Counted from the stretch's first letter, positions 9,925-19,466 are shown. The stretch is 64,000 bases of DNA from Verrucomicrobiota bacterium (GCA_030835305.1 JAURPJ010000072.1:37832-101831), one strand, 5' to 3'. Made by a program: numbers and translations. Notes: generated from the letters alone by a model not told the origin.

Positions 9925-10798
9925 ATGAGGACAAAAACCGGCCCACCGGAGCGGATTGAAGCCGTTCTGAGCCAGCTTCAAAAAGACTTCGGCAAGCTCG
10001 ACTCGCTGGCTCTGAATTACGGCGACTACATACACTTACGGGACAGCGGAAAAACAACTATTCTCGAAAAAGACACCTGCGAAACAGCTCCAAAATTTTT
10101 GGCACTGGCGAAAAATCTCTTGGCCCGCCGAAGAGGAAGGTCACGATGAAGACGAGTGGCAGGAAATGGCGATTTTTGCGGCGTCTGCGGCCTCATTGGG
10201 TACGCTCTTTCGTTTCAGGAACACATCCCATTATTTGTTCCCGTCATCCTTTATATCATCGCTATGATTGCCGGAGGATGGGATGCCGCCCGGGACACCT
10301 AGAAACTCTTCCGGAAGAGCAAGCTCGACATTTACTTTCTCATGCTGGCAGTGGCCCTTGGTGCCTCCGTATTCGGGGCCTGGGGTGAGGGAGCTCTCCT
10401 TCTTTTTCTGTTCCCGGTCTCGGGGGCCATGGAACATTTTGCCCTCTATCGCACCCTTCGCGAAATCGATTCTCTTTTCAAAGCGGCTCCAAAGGAGGCC
10501 ACCATCATCGATGACGACGGTAGCGAGCAACGGCTTTCTGTTACCCAAATCAAGAACGGGCAACTCCTACTCTCAATTCCCTCCGCCATTCTTGCCGCCA
10601 TCGCCTGGGGAGCCAAAAACGGAATTTTGTTTCGTGGTGGAGCCGCGGTTGAGAAGTTGGCTCAAGTTGACCTCATCGCACTCGATAAAACGGGCAGGCT
10701 AACCACAGGAAATCTTCACGTGCAGAAGATCTAGAGCTTTCCCGAAGGCCACCAAGACCGGCTGCTGACCATCGCCCGGTCACGGAAAAAACATCACG
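9925..10798 (+). pseudogene. Zn/Cd-type heavy-metal P-type ATPase, decayed
   Basis: Pieces in several frames collinear with a Zn/Cd exporter: EDEWQEMAIFA, then GYALSFQEHIPLFVPVILYI, then IIAMIAGGWDAARDT, a stop, then LDIYFLMLAVALGASVFGAW and LFKAAPKEATIIDD. At KNGQ the sequence jumps straight to LLLSIPSAILAAIAWGAKNG, so the actuator-domain end, two helices and the metal-binding CPC-type motif (about 150 residues) are gone. The phosphorylation motif reads DKTGRLTTG instead of DKTGTLT. After NLHVQKI a TAG precedes SFPEGHQDRLLTIARS, and the nucleotide-binding domain is absent. Clearly dead; it ends against the acyltransferase gene. Confidence 0.85.
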
Positions 10799-10806
10799 TG
10801 GACAAA

Positions 10807-12006
10807 CTAATTCTTCCGGATTTTCGGGAATTTTCCTCTCGCGAAGGGTTTCTCCACAACCAGATAAACAAATCCACATCCTATGATGATTACAACAGCC
10901 ATTCCCAACAGGATGACGGCATTCCAGGGCCAGTCACCTTTTTCATAAGTTACCCCCGATCCGAGAATGTGGGGGCCGAAGATTGTGTGGATGAAGAAGT
11001 TGTGGAAAAGATAAATGGTATAACACATCATTCCCACTGCTGTGATCCAACGATTGCGAAACATAGCTCCGAGGTATCGACTGGCGAGGATGCACCAAAA
11101 AGCGAGCAGCAGAACAAAGGGCCGCAGGCTCACTCCAGAGTAGTAGTCGATCAGAACGAAGACTCCGATCCAAGCCGGAATGCCAACGAGATCAGCCCAA
11201 AAAGTTCCGCCCTTCTTGCGGATTTCTTTTAAGGTCTGGGACAGGTAGAGATCGGCCAGCAAAAGACCGGGGAGGAACCAATTCAGCTGACGGATGACGG
11301 TGTGGTGCCAGATGCTGTCCGTAAAGGCCTGCCACGAGCCACCACAAAATTGATCCACCGCGATAATTCCGAAAACGAGAAGCGAGCGGCGGATGATTTT
11401 GGGCAGTGCAAAAACCCGGCAAACCAATGGGACGATAAGGTAGAATTGCACCTCAATCTCAAGCGTCCAAGCCACAAACAAAAGCGGGTTGTGGTCGCCA
11501 TCGTAGATGAACCCATGGGCATAAATGAGCCCCGCAAGATAGTTCGGCAACTTTGCAAATCCGTTTTGGTAATAGCCGATCGAGAGGATGAAGAAGAAGG
11601 TCAGCGCGATAATATAGGGAATCTCAATCCTGATGAGACGACGCTTAAAGTAGTTCCTAACCAGCGGCTTCTCTTCCCCCAGCAAATAGTGCGCGGCATA
11701 AGGAAGAGACAAAACCAACCCTGAGATCAGAAAGAAAATCTGCACCCCAAACCACCCCCGGCCAATCATGGCATGAGGCACATGAGCGAGCGCCGTTCCC
11801 GGATCCGTTGCGAGCAGCTCGGGGACCGTGGAAGGCTCGTTGCCGCTCGTGAAAAATCCATGCGAATGAAAGAGCACCACCAGGACAACCGCGAGGCAGC
11901 GAAGACCATCGATCTCCGGAAGGTAACGGCCTGATGAAGTCTTGCGCTGAAAAGGCGCGAGGATACGGTCGGACCATGAGATCCCATCCACTTTCTTGGC
12001 CGCCAT
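10807..12006 (-). CDS. Acyltransferase 3 family membrane protein (OafA/YrhL type)
   Basis: 399 residues with about ten membrane helices. The N-terminal motif [20 protein letters not shown] carries the conserved Arg and His of the family, followed by [12 protein letters not shown] and [14 protein letters not shown]. These proteins O-acylate surface sugars, lipopolysaccharide or other extracytoplasmic molecules using cytoplasmic acyl-CoA. The substrate is not evident, and no glycan-synthesis genes lie nearby. ATG start. Full length, with no partner gene on the same strand. Confidence 0.88.
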   Translation of the reverse strand: MAAKKVDGISWSDRILAPFQRKTSSGRYLPEIDGLRCLAVVLVVLFHSHGFFTSGNEPSTVPELLATDPGTALAHVPHAMIGRGWFGVQIFFLISGLVLSLPYAAHYLLGEEKPLVRNYFKRRLIRIEIPYIIALTFFFILSIGYYQNGFAKLPNYLAGLIYAHGFIYDGDHNPLLFVAWTLEIEVQFYLIVPLVCRVFALPKIIRRSLLVFGIIAVDQFCGGSWQAFTDSIWHHTVIRQLNWFLPGLLLADLYLSQTLKEIRKKGGTFWADLVGIPAWIGVFVLIDYYSGVSLRPFVLLLAFWCILASRYLGAMFRNRWITAVGMMCYTIYLFHNFFIHTIFGPHILGSGVTYEKGDWPWNAVILLGMAVVIIIGCGFVYLVVEKPFARGKFPKIRKN

Positions 12007-12105
12007 GCGCGGGATCCTAGGCGGAATTTCCCGACCGAAAAGGAAAGACCGTGGCCGGATTATCTCATATCCCTTGTCCCTTTTTTACCTCACCCTTCAA
12101 ATCCC

Positions 12106-12321
12106 ATGCCGCACCAATCCAACGATCCCCTTCACGGAGTGAAACTCGAGCAAATGCTCATTCACCTCGAAGACCAATACGGTTGGGATGAACTCGCGAA
12201 CCGCATTCGCATCCGCTGCTTCGCCAACGACCCTTCGCTCAAGTCGTGCCTCAAGTTTCTCCGTAAAACTCCCTGGGCCCGGAACAAGGTGGAGAATCTT
12301 TACCGCGAATCGATTACCTAG
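12106..12321 (+). CDS. VF530 family (DUF2132) DNA-binding protein
   Basis: 71 residues, matching the small VF530 family throughout: [20 protein letters not shown], then [20 protein letters not shown] and [14 protein letters not shown]. The structure of the Vibrio member suggests DNA binding; the biological role is unknown. ATG start at a family-typical position. The 3' end overlaps the convergent pseudouridine synthase gene by 8 bases. Confidence 0.9.
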   Translation: MPHQSNDPLHGVKLEQMLIHLEDQYGWDELANRIRIRCFANDPSLKSCLKFLRKTPWARNKVENLYRESIT

Positions 12322-13051
12322 AGTCCCTCTTTTTGGGAGGCTCCGGAGCGGGCGCAGCGGCCATCTTGTGAAAAGTCGCCGGCACCGGCGCGGTGAAAGT
12401 CATGCGCTTCCCCGAAAATGGGTGATCAAAGCTCAGCTCTTTCGCATGCAGAGCGAGGCGCTTGTTGTCGCGGATCTTGCGACCGTATTTCCCGTCACCC
12501 ACGATGGGCCACCCTTTATCGGCAAGGTGCACCCGGATCTGGTTCTTGCGGCCGGTCAGCAAATGAATCTCCAGCAACGCGCGCTCACCGACCGTCTTGA
12601 TCACTTTATAGTTGGTCTTCGAAAGCTTGCCCTTCCGCTTGTCGGTCGATGAAAAAACGCGGCGCGCGTCATTCTCGATCAGATAGCTTTCAATCGTTCC
12701 CTCCCCGGGTTCCGGGTGGCCCTCGACAAAAGCCAGGTAGGTTTTGGCGGCATGCTTCCAATTCTCCTGCAGTGTGAGCTTGGCCTTCTCGGTCCGCGCA
12801 AAAACGAGGACCCCCGAAGTGTCGCGATCAAGCCGGTGCACCACAAAGATTCGCTCACGCGACTTGTAATTTCCCTTCTTCACATAGTCATCGAGCGCCG
12901 CATGCGCGGTGCGCCCGCCATCGCGCCCGGTTCCAATCGTAAGAAGGCCGGCCGTTTTATTGACCACGATGATATCGCGATCCTCGTGAAGAATCTCGAG
13001 ACCCATCGGTTGGTGTTTGCGCCTGCCACGCTTCTTTTTCTCTCCGGCCAC
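12314..13051 (-). CDS. RluA-family pseudouridine synthase
   Basis: 245 residues. Isomerises uridine to pseudouridine in RNA. The catalytic motif [15 protein letters not shown] (about residues 72-86, Asp catalytic) is followed by [20 protein letters not shown] and GDGKYG, all standard for the RluA group. No S4 domain is present; the N-terminus is a short basic stretch ([11 protein letters not shown]). A start at the internal Met before GLEIL is also possible. The target RNA (23S or tRNA position) cannot be assigned from sequence. Confidence 0.92.
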   Translation of the reverse strand: MAGEKKKRGRRKHQPMGLEILHEDRDIIVVNKTAGLLTIGTGRDGGRTAHAALDDYVKKGNYKSRERIFVVHRLDRDTSGVLVFARTEKAKLTLQENWKHAAKTYLAFVEGHPEPGEGTIESYLIENDARRVFSSTDKRKGKLSKTNYKVIKTVGERALLEIHLLTGRKNQIRVHLADKGWPIVGDGKYGRKIRDNKRLALHAKELSFDHPFSGKRMTFTAPVPATFHKMAAAPAPEPPKKRDSR

Positions 13052-13172
13052 GCCGTAACTTGGTCCGGTTTGCGAGATCGGAAAAGCGAAAGATAAATAG
13101 GATACATTTCCAACCCTCGTCTCACTTTATAAAAACAGTTTGGTTCCACCTAGACTTGTCTTATAAAGCCCC

Positions 13173-14330
13173 ATGTCTTTATTGGAAAGGAGCTTCGCGA
13201 AAATCCTTCGGAGAGTAGTTCGGATTGCTGTTCTCACTTCGCTTCATCCGGGCAATTCGGCAGCGCAACTGTCTCCAAATGATCCCAGTGTCGCTCCCAA
13301 CCTAGGTGTCTGGCTGAGGGATGCCTCCACCACCTTCGACGCCGAAACCGGAATTTGGTCGGACTCAAGCAGCAACCAACGCCACGCGATCCCGGTCGGC
13401 GAGGTGAACGTCGCAGAGCTCCGCACCTTTCTGGCACCGACCGCTTCCAACGTGCCCGGAGGCGGACTTTCCGTCGACGATCTTCCTGCCGTCAAGTTCA
13501 GTGCCAGCGTCGAAGATCTTCTCGTTGTCGAGGAGATCAACGGTGGGGCCGGCCTTACCAACCTCACCCTGTTTGTTGTCTACAATGTCGATCCTCTTGC
13601 CGCCATCACCAGCCAGATCAGACCAGTTGGTATCGGATCAATCTCGGCCCTGCAAACAGCCACCGGCGACAATTTTAATCTCGGCTCCGACCCGTCCATC
13701 CGCAAGGACAACGGCCAGATCGGAGCAGGTAGCTACACCGAGCCTTTCCCCAACCAAACCACCTTTATTCGGACCGCCCGCATGTCGAGAATTCCAGATA
13801 CCATCGACGAATGGTTCAATGAAAACGGAACACTACAGAAGGTGCTCTCGGTCAATGGTTCATCGTTTACCACGAGCACTGATGACTTCTTTCTCGGGGA
13901 CCTGCGCGCCGGCGCCACCGGGACGCCCGGAGTTAATGGTCCAAATCCGGCACGGGGAGATTTTGATATCGTGCAGGCCATCGCATACGCCGCCGCACTC
14001 ACAGACCAACAGATCATAGAGATCAATGAATGGCTCGTCGAAAATCCGGACGGCTCGGGTGGAAACTCCGGCTCGGGGCAGCTTGCCTTCACCGGCATCT
14101 CGGTGACCGAAGACCGGGCGGGCGCGACCCTTACCTGGCGATCAAAGCCGGGCACAAAGTATGCCATTGATCTCACCTACGACCTCAAGAACGGTCCTTG
14201 GTTGGAGATCAACGATGACATTGATTCAAGTGGCGAGGAGACTTCGGCCGACGTCCCGACCTTCACCGGAGAGGCCCCGGCACAGCTTCCAAGTCACGCC
14301 TACTTCCGGGTCCGCGAAATTCGGCTCTGA
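13173..14330 (+). CDS. Secreted LamG/concanavalin-like protein
   Basis: 385 residues. Basic N-terminus and hydrophobic segment ending HPGNSAAQ suggest a signal peptide. The body resembles the beta-sandwich proteins abundant in Verrucomicrobiota: LGVWLRDASTTFDAETGIWS, then AVKFSASVEDLLVV and the tail segment ALTDQQIIEINEWLVENP. The C-terminus (LTWRSKPGTKYAIDLTYDLK through YFRVREI) is the small domain common at the end of these exported proteins. Likely extracellular or cell-surface, possibly glycan binding; function unknown. Its 3' end overlaps the opposite hypothetical ORF. Confidence 0.75.
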   Translation: MSLLERSFAKILRRVVRIAVLTSLHPGNSAAQLSPNDPSVAPNLGVWLRDASTTFDAETGIWSDSSSNQRHAIPVGEVNVAELRTFLAPTASNVPGGGLSVDDLPAVKFSASVEDLLVVEEINGGAGLTNLTLFVVYNVDPLAAITSQIRPVGIGSISALQTATGDNFNLGSDPSIRKDNGQIGAGSYTEPFPNQTTFIRTARMSRIPDTIDEWFNENGTLQKVLSVNGSSFTTSTDDFFLGDLRAGATGTPGVNGPNPARGDFDIVQAIAYAAALTDQQIIEINEWLVENPDGSGGNSGSGQLAFTGISVTEDRAGATLTWRSKPGTKYAIDLTYDLKNGPWLEINDDIDSSGEETSADVPTFTGEAPAQLPSHAYFRVREIRL

Positions 14331-14688
14331 CCTGCGATCTCCACAGAACAACAAATGACTCAAACACCCCGTCGGTGGCCTTTCTGGTTCTGATAAACAG
14401 GACGCCTTCCTTATAGTATAACTTTCCATCGATCGATCTGGTCTCAACCGCAGACAGGGCACCTGCACGACTCACTTCCCTGCGATTCTTCTCATGGTTC
14501 CAATACGAAAATGGCGGGATCTCGTAGGTGAGAAGCTTCGCCAACCCGTAACCCGACCTTTCCATGCCGTTCATTTCACAAAATGGCATGAGCCCGTCAA
14601 AATCCTCATCGGGATTCAGAGCCACCCAAGAATTCCTCACTTCATCAAGAAACCTCTGCTCCTTGCGATCGATTGGAGTGAGTTCCAA
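14263..14688 (-). CDS. Hypothetical protein, possibly a remnant
   Basis: 141-codon frame downstream of tsaE. It begins at a TTG; an AAGGAG box lies upstream but is too far (18 bases), and the next ATG is out of frame. Composition is protein-like (ELTPIDRKEQRFLDEVRNSW, YYKEGVLFIRTRKATDGVFE) without signal peptide or helices, and no family is recognised. The last 68 bases run antisense into the convergent LamG gene, so the true C-terminus is doubtful. It could be a real small gene or a frameshifted remnant of one. Confidence 0.4.
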   Translation of the reverse strand: MELTPIDRKEQRFLDEVRNSWVALNPDEDFDGLMPFCEMNGMERSGYGLAKLLTYEIPPFSYWNHEKNRREVSRAGALSAVETRSIDGKLYYKEGVLFIRTRKATDGVFESFVVLWRSQVRAEFRGPGSRRDLEAVPGPLR

Positions 14689-14728
14689 GAGAGGTGAATT
14701 GGCATTCTCCTTGAAACGATTTTATGTG

Positions 14729-14818
14729 TTAAAAGCTACGGAAGTAGTCGATGGCTAACCACGCCAGGGCAACCAAAATAGTCGAAGCGACGGCAAACTT
14801 TGGACTAAACTCCTTCAT
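14729..14818 (-). CDS. Putative 29-residue single-pass membrane peptide
   Basis: Too short for the ORF track. The frame MKEFSPKFAVASTILVALAW plus LAIDYFRSF has one clear hydrophobic segment with a basic N-side and an ATG start. Its start overlaps the last 14 bases of tsaE in another frame, an arrangement typical of translationally coupled genes. No homologue is known to me; chance cannot be excluded for so short a frame. Confidence 0.3.
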   Translation of the reverse strand: MKEFSPKFAVASTILVALAWLAIDYFRSF

Positions 14819-15239
14819 TTGGCAGGTCATCGATGATCCTTCCTTCCCCGGCATGCCTGAGCTCGAGCCAACGGGTATTTTTGGGAAGGAGGCCCGGATG
14901 CAAGCTCGGCCACTCCACAATGACAAGGCCTCCGCGCTCCAAATAATCGTCCCAACCCAGATCGAGGAGCTCGTGCTCTTCCCCGACGCGATAGAAATCG
15001 AAGTGAAACACCTCCAGCCGCCCACCGAGGTATTCCTGAACCAACGAAAAAGTCGGACTGGTGACCTCTTGCTCGTAACCCAATCCTTCCATAATTCCCT
15101 GGGTAAGAGTCGTTTTCCCCGCTCCCAGGTCGCCCAGCAAAGCAATCACCTCACCATCCCGGGCAGCCCGGCCAATCTCATGCCCGAAAGCGATTGTGGC
15201 TGCAGCATCGGGCAATTTGACCGGAAAAGACGGGAACAC
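14805..15239 (-). CDS. tsaE: tRNA t6A37 biosynthesis ATPase TsaE
   Basis: 144 residues. ATPase of the TsaBDE complex that makes N6-threonylcarbamoyladenosine at position 37 of ANN-decoding tRNAs. Walker A GDLGAGKTTLTQGI (about residues 36-49) is followed by VTSPTFSLVQEY, the FHFDFYRV strand and VIVEWPS. Length and motif order are normal. Essential in most bacteria. The start faces away from rplU, with a shared intergenic region of about 190 bases. Confidence 0.95.
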   Translation of the reverse strand: MFPSFPVKLPDAAATIAFGHEIGRAARDGEVIALLGDLGAGKTTLTQGIMEGLGYEQEVTSPTFSLVQEYLGGRLEVFHFDFYRVGEEHELLDLGWDDYLERGGLVIVEWPSLHPGLLPKNTRWLELRHAGEGRIIDDLPNEGV

Positions 15240-15429
15240 CTGGATTTGGTAGAAAGAAGGGCGGCAAAAGGCAAGTTTTGGGATTGCGCAACCCGAGGAC
15301 TAATAAAACGGATTTTTTCCAAAAAAACCTTGCCCGTCCGGTGCGTCTGTGGTGAATTCCCGCCCCGCGCCGGCCGCGAGTAATCCGGTTTGCTTCTTTT
15401 CGTCCTCAATTTTTAGCCACATCCCTATC

Positions 15430-15744
15430 ATGGCCTACGCAATTTTCAAAACAGGCGGTAAACAATACCGCGTCCAAGAAGGTGACACCATCAGTGTCGA
15501 CAAACTCCCTGTGGAGGCTGATGATGAAATCAAGTTCCCTGAGGTCCTCCTCGTGAACGATGGCGAAAACACCAAGGTTGGGGCTCCCACCATCGAAGGG
15601 GCCGGCGTCACCGCCAAGGTGATCGAGCAACACCGCGGAAAGAAAGGTGTCGCCTTCAAGTTCAAACGCCGGAAGGGTTTTCACAAGACCATCGGTTTCC
15701 GTCACCACCTCACCAAGCTTCAGATCACCGGGATCGAAGGATAA
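15430..15744 (+). CDS. rplU: Ribosomal protein bL21
   Basis: 104 residues starting [20 protein letters not shown], the usual bL21 N-terminus, so the ATG at 15430 is preferred over the longer frame from 15349 on the ORF track. The C-terminal [20 protein letters not shown] segment is the 23S rRNA-binding part. Component of the 50S subunit, followed 31 bases later by rpmA, the almost universal L21-L27 pair. Confidence 0.98.
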   Translation: MAYAIFKTGGKQYRVQEGDTISVDKLPVEADDEIKFPEVLLVNDGENTKVGAPTIEGAGVTAKVIEQHRGKKGVAFKFKRRKGFHKTIGFRHHLTKLQITGIEG

Positions 15745-15775
15745 ATTCTCAGAAACCTCCTACCACTTTTTAGAC

Positions 15776-16024
15776 ATGGCTCACAAAAAAGGACAGGGTT
15801 CCGTTAAAAACGGACGCGACTCGAACAGCAAGCGCCTCGGCGTGAAAAAATACGGCGGAGAAGCAGTCATCGCCGGCAACATCCTCATCCGCCAGCGTGG
15901 CACCAAATGGCATCCCGGTGCCAACGTCGGAATGGGCAAGGATCACACTCTTTTCGCCCTGACGGACGGAAGCGTTTACTTCGATAAGAAAGGCCGCCGT
16001 ATCAATGTGGCACTCGCCGACTAA
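15776..16024 (+). CDS. rpmA: Ribosomal protein bL27
   Basis: 82 residues starting [20 protein letters not shown], with [20 protein letters not shown] in the core. Part of the 50S subunit near the peptidyl-transferase centre. The ATG at 15776 gives the normal length. The N-terminus has no cleavable Firmicute-type extension. Co-transcribed with rplU; the intrinsic terminator follows directly. Confidence 0.98.
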   Translation: MAHKKGQGSVKNGRDSNSKRLGVKKYGGEAVIAGNILIRQRGTKWHPGANVGMGKDHTLFALTDGSVYFDKKGRRINVALAD

Positions 16025-16055
16025 TCTCAGTTTTTCCAGGCAATATTTCATTTAT

Positions 16056-16091
16056 GGAAAAAAAGGCGGACCGGTTGGTTCGCCTTTTTTC
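16056..16091 (+). terminator. Rho-independent terminator of rplU-rpmA
   Basis: The sequence AAAAAGGCG, a 12-base loop beginning GACCGG, then CGCCTTTTTT forms a strong A/T-flanked stem and ends in a T run. It lies about 30 bases after the rpmA stop. Because the stem is flanked by A and T runs, it could also work in the reverse direction. Confidence 0.85.
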
Positions 16092-16132
16092 TTTCGAAAA
16101 TTTTTACAGTCGGATCTTTTTAAGTTTTAGAA

Positions 16133-16579
16133 ATGCACCTCGTTCTCGTCGAACCAGAAATCCCACACAACACCGGCGCCATCGGTCGCCTCGCCCTCGC
16201 CACCGGGTCCACCTTGCATTTGGTCAAACCACTGGGATTCTCGCTTGATGAGAAATCAGTCCGCCGTGCCGGCCTGGACTACTGGAAAGACGTCGATCTG
16301 CACGTCTGGGATAACTTCGACCAGCTTCTCGCCGCCCACCCTGAAGCACGGATTTGGTTTCTCAGCACCAAAGGAAGAAAATCGGCGTGGGGCGTCCAAT
16401 TCCGGGCGAACGACTTTCTCGTCTTCGGTCCCGAAACCCGGGGTCTGCCCGAAAAGTGGCTCGATGACCGCGCCATCCGTATCCCCATGAAACAGGGTTC
16501 GACCCGCTCGCTCAACCTCGCTACCGCAGTCGCCATAATCCTTTACGAAGCCGAGCGACAAATCGGAGAGCTGGAATAA
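16133..16579 (+). CDS. trmL: tRNA (cytidine/uridine-34 2'-O)-methyltransferase TrmL
   Basis: 148 residues, a compact SPOUT methyltransferase. MHLVLVEPEIPHNTGAIGRL is the typical start; the trefoil-knot SAM site is shown by FGPETRGLPEKWL and RSLNLATAVAIILYEA. It 2'-O-methylates the wobble nucleotide of tRNA-Leu isoacceptors. No additional RNA-binding domain, as in the E. coli family member. It lies just past the rpmA terminator, so it probably has its own promoter. Confidence 0.92.
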   Translation: MHLVLVEPEIPHNTGAIGRLALATGSTLHLVKPLGFSLDEKSVRRAGLDYWKDVDLHVWDNFDQLLAAHPEARIWFLSTKGRKSAWGVQFRANDFLVFGPETRGLPEKWLDDRAIRIPMKQGSTRSLNLATAVAIILYEAERQIGELE

Positions 16580-16885
16580 ATATCGCCTGACAGGCATACC
16601 GCTCACGCTGACCCTCCGGTATTCGCCCCATTCGGTCGTGAGCCCAATTGTTCTTAATCAACTCTCTCACAATATGTTGTTTATCCCTCATTTTTCATGA
16701 AAGGCCGATCCCGATGCCTTGTTGCAGATCGTTAGAGTTTGAAGAGGCCCAGTCCCTTTATGAGATCTTTTTGACCTCGTTTCTTCCCTCTTAACAGCAC
16801 GTTCCCTCATCCCCTCCGCTATTTTTCTGGTGCCGAGGTCAGCACCTAGCTTTTATCCAACGATCAGGAGTTTTTGATGCACTAT
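16580..16885. other. Intergenic stretch without recognisable gene
   Basis: About 300 bases between trmL and the transposase remnant. No frame of note on either strand, no RNA-gene motif and no strong terminator seen. Confidence 0.5.
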
Positions 16886-17150
16886 CTAGAAGATCTCGCG
16901 AGCTGGATGAAAGCTCGAAAGATGAACTTTGATCAGGCGCATATTGCGAATTACAACGGCTCCGATTTTAAGTAACTGGGTTCTGATAGTACCACTTTGT
17001 TTTCTCATCCAGTCGGAGCCCTCCAGGCCAATGCGACGTAAGACTTCCATGAGCACGTAGGCGAGGGTGCTCATGATCAGGCGGTGTTGGTTGGGCCACC
17101 ACCGATAACAGGAAGCGCGATCAGCGAAGAGTGCGTGTTGGGTGGTTTGA
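16886..17150 (-). mobile_element. IS1380-family transposase, C-terminal fragment
   Basis: The minus strand reads LFADRASCYRWWPNQHRLIM, then STLAYVLMEVLRRIGL and GTIRTQLLKIGAVVIRNMR, ending in a normal-looking stop. This is the C-terminal block of IS1380-type transposases, which are usually about 430-480 residues; only about 85 remain. No upstream part and no terminal inverted repeats were found, so it is a dead relic. It lies next to several other gene fragments, which suggests past insertion and deletion here. Confidence 0.8.
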
Positions 17151-17196
17151 TCTCGTCGGCGGGTTTCGCACCCGCCGGCTTCTTCTTTGCTACGGA

Positions 17197-17585
17197 TTAT
17201 TTTCTCAGGTAGGCGCCGGCCCAGCTGGCGTGATCGCCGCCTGGTCCGTCGGCCTCATCGGTGACGAACAGTTCCAACTCCTTGGCTTCCTTCAAAGAGA
17301 TGGTCAAAGAACGTGCACCAAAACCGTCGCTGCGAACCTTGCCGCTGGCGAACACCTCTTTCCCGTCCACCAGGATTTTCATCTCAAGCAGGCCGTGGTG
17401 GGCATCGTCCGGGCCCGGGACAGCGTGGAACGACAAGAACTTGCCATCCAGTGGGAAGCGGAGGTGTGAGTCCGCGTGAACGCCCAATCCGCGCTCGTAG
17501 GCTTTGCCCCCCCACGCTGATGGTTTTCCCTTGGACTCCCTTGTCGTTCAGCACACGCCAGAAACTTTCGACTTTGGAAGCCCAT
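17197..17585 (-). pseudogene. NPCBM-domain protein, C-terminal remnant with a frameshift
   Basis: Frame ending at 17197 reads YERGLGVHADSHLRFPLDGK then ILVDGKEVFASGKVRSDGFG, and ends VTDEADGPGGDHASWAGAYL, a complete NPCBM (glycosidase-associated carbohydrate-binding) C-terminus. The preceding part, VLNDKGVQGKTISVGG, is in another frame. The shift lies at a run of seven G/C bases near 17504, where one base fewer would restore frame. Upstream of about 17585 no coherent protein continues. So this is the tail of a truncated secreted protein; the homopolymer itself could be a sequencing error. Confidence 0.65.
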
Positions 17586-17889
17586 CTCTTTGCGCAGGTA
17601 GATCTTGCCATTGGTTGCAGCACGCTCATCGATGGCCTATTGGAATTCCGTTTCAAACCCGGCGGCGGCGGCGGCCTTCTGCTACCCACCGCCCTGCAGA
17701 GCGATTCCAAGCTGCGTTGTTGATTTATTGAAGTTGGTATCACAAAGCTATGTCTCATAAAGAAATCACCCCGCCAATGCTACCGGTTTGTTTTGTTCCT
17801 TGGATACACATCGAGGGAAGTCGATTTTTTAATACGCCGCCGCAAATGAGAGGCTTGCTTCAACATGCTGCTCCCTTCGATCATACGTC

Positions 17890-18027
17890 GTGAGCGAGAG
17901 TGAAAACCAGAAAAGGCGTCGAGTCGTTGTGACCGGCGGTCCAAGCGGTGGCAAGACGACTGCGGTCGACTTTTTCCGGCGAGAGATTGGCGAGCCAATT
18001 ACAGCGTTTTGGTTTTACTACATTTAA
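17890..18027 (+). pseudogene. P-loop (AAA-type) ATPase, N-terminal fragment
   Basis: A 45-codon GTG frame reads RRRVVVTGGPSGGKTTAVDF then FRREIGEPI before running into a stop. GGPSGGKTT is an intact Walker A motif, and the context matches the start of small AAA-type ATPases (about 170-200 residues), but everything after the first helix is missing. The fragment lies in a 600-base debris zone beside the NPCBM remnant and cannot make a working enzyme. Confidence 0.55.
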
Positions 18028-18086
18028 AGCTCTAAGCCCCTCGACGTTTTTTGATATCGAAGGAAGGCGGTGGTCAAGAAAGCGGC

Positions 18087-19466
18087 TCAATCCAGCGCGA
18101 GCTCGACCTGATTCTCGAAAAGCTTGAGGTCGGGATCATCGACGTCTTTCATCCAGTGCCACAGGGACTTGGTCATCGCGCTGACGCGACCAGATTGTCT
18201 GCCATCATTTTTATCGAGCAGATTTTTCAGGCAGCTGGGGTCTGTTTTTAGGTCGTAGAGTTCTTGCCGGGTGCGATAAAGGTAGAAATCGGCACGGGCG
18301 CGGACCTTCGGGTCGGCGGCGTTTTTCATCGCCTTAAAGGTGAGGCCGCTCATTGACTCGTTACGGAACTGCGTCTTACCGTCCGACCAACCGTTCCAGA
18401 TATAAAGGAAGTCGCCGTCGTTGATCGCGCGCATCGGCAGGTGCTTCCGGGAGTAGGGTCGCTCATGGAAAGTGAAGACCCGGTTACGGCCCGGTTGTTC
18501 GGCGCCCTTCATCAGGGGGAACAAGGAAAGCCCGTTTGCGCCTTCCAGATTCTCGAGACCGGCGGCGGCGAGAAAGGTCGGAGCAACGTCAATGGTGCTG
18601 ACGAAATTCTTCTTATCGATCGATCCGGATTCGATGTGCCCGGGCCAGCGTAGGATGAAGGGGGTAATGTTGGAGGCGAGGTAGCAGTTGGTCTTCGCAT
18701 AGGGAAGGGACATGCCGTGATCGCTCAGGAAGAGGACCAGGGTATTGTCGGCTTGGCCACTTTTTTTCAACTCGTCCAGAACCGCTCCAACCACCTGATC
18801 GGCGCGAGCAACGGATTGGAAATAGGTTGCCAATTCCGAGCGGATGTCGGGAAGATCCGGAAGGAAGCCAGGCACGGGCACTTGCTTAGGATTGATCTCT
18901 CTTGGGAATGGGATTTTTTTGAAGGAATCGCCCTTCGCGCCGGCGAAGGGGCGGTGAGGATCAGCGGCGTTGGCCATGATGAAGAATGGTTTGTCGGCGG
19001 CTTTAGCTTCTTCGATAGTATCACGGACCGCTTCGGCATAAGCTACGGAACTGCGGCCGCCGCCGAGGTTTTTTTGTTTGTCGATGCGGTGGAATGCTTC
19101 GTGACGGGAGGGGACGACGTGGATTTCCTTGCCGATCAAACTGTTGAAGTAACCGGCCTTTTTAAGGGCCTCGGGCAGGCTTGGCACCCCGGGGTTGATC
19201 CTGTCGAATCCCAGGGCACCACTGGCTTGTGGGTAGCGCCCGGTCATCAGGACGGCACGGCATGGCATACAAATGGCGACGTTGACAAAGCCTCGCTCGA
19301 AGCGGATGCCTTCAGAGGCAAGGCGGTCAATGTTTGGAGTGATGTTCTCGATCAGGCAACCATAAGCCCCGACCGAGTCACGATTCATGTCATCAACGGT
19401 GATGAGTAAAAGGTTGGGCTTGGCGGCGAGTGAGCCGAGGCAGGCGAGGAAGAATAAAAGGCGCAT
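18087..19466 (-). CDS. Secreted sulfatase (formylglycine type)
   Basis: 459 residues. The N-terminus MRLLFFLACLGSLAA is a signal peptide. The metal/substrate start motif NLLLITVDDMNRDSVGAYG and the modification site CMPCRAVLMTG (C-x-P-x-R, Cys becoming formylglycine) define a type I sulfatase. LFLSDHGMSL carries a further metal ligand. It hydrolyses sulfate esters, presumably from marine or host polysaccharides. No sulfatase-modifying enzyme lies in this window. Full length; monocistronic between debris zones. Confidence 0.93.
   Translation of the reverse strand: MRLLFFLACLGSLAAKPNLLLITVDDMNRDSVGAYGCLIENITPNIDRLASEGIRFERGFVNVAICMPCRAVLMTGRYPQASGALGFDRINPGVPSLPEALKKAGYFNSLIGKEIHVVPSRHEAFHRIDKQKNLGGGRSSVAYAEAVRDTIEEAKAADKPFFIMANAADPHRPFAGAKGDSFKKIPFPREINPKQVPVPGFLPDLPDIRSELATYFQSVARADQVVGAVLDELKKSGQADNTLVLFLSDHGMSLPYAKTNCYLASNITPFILRWPGHIESGSIDKKNFVSTIDVAPTFLAAAGLENLEGANGLSLFPLMKGAEQPGRNRVFTFHERPYSRKHLPMRAINDGDFLYIWNGWSDGKTQFRNESMSGLTFKAMKNAADPKVRARADFYLYRTRQELYDLKTDPSCLKNLLDKNDGRQSGRVSAMTKSLWHWMKDVDDPDLKLFENQVELALD

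Noticed and set aside
18717-19409. 230-codon plus-strand ORF
   Set aside because: Antisense shadow of the sulfatase gene.
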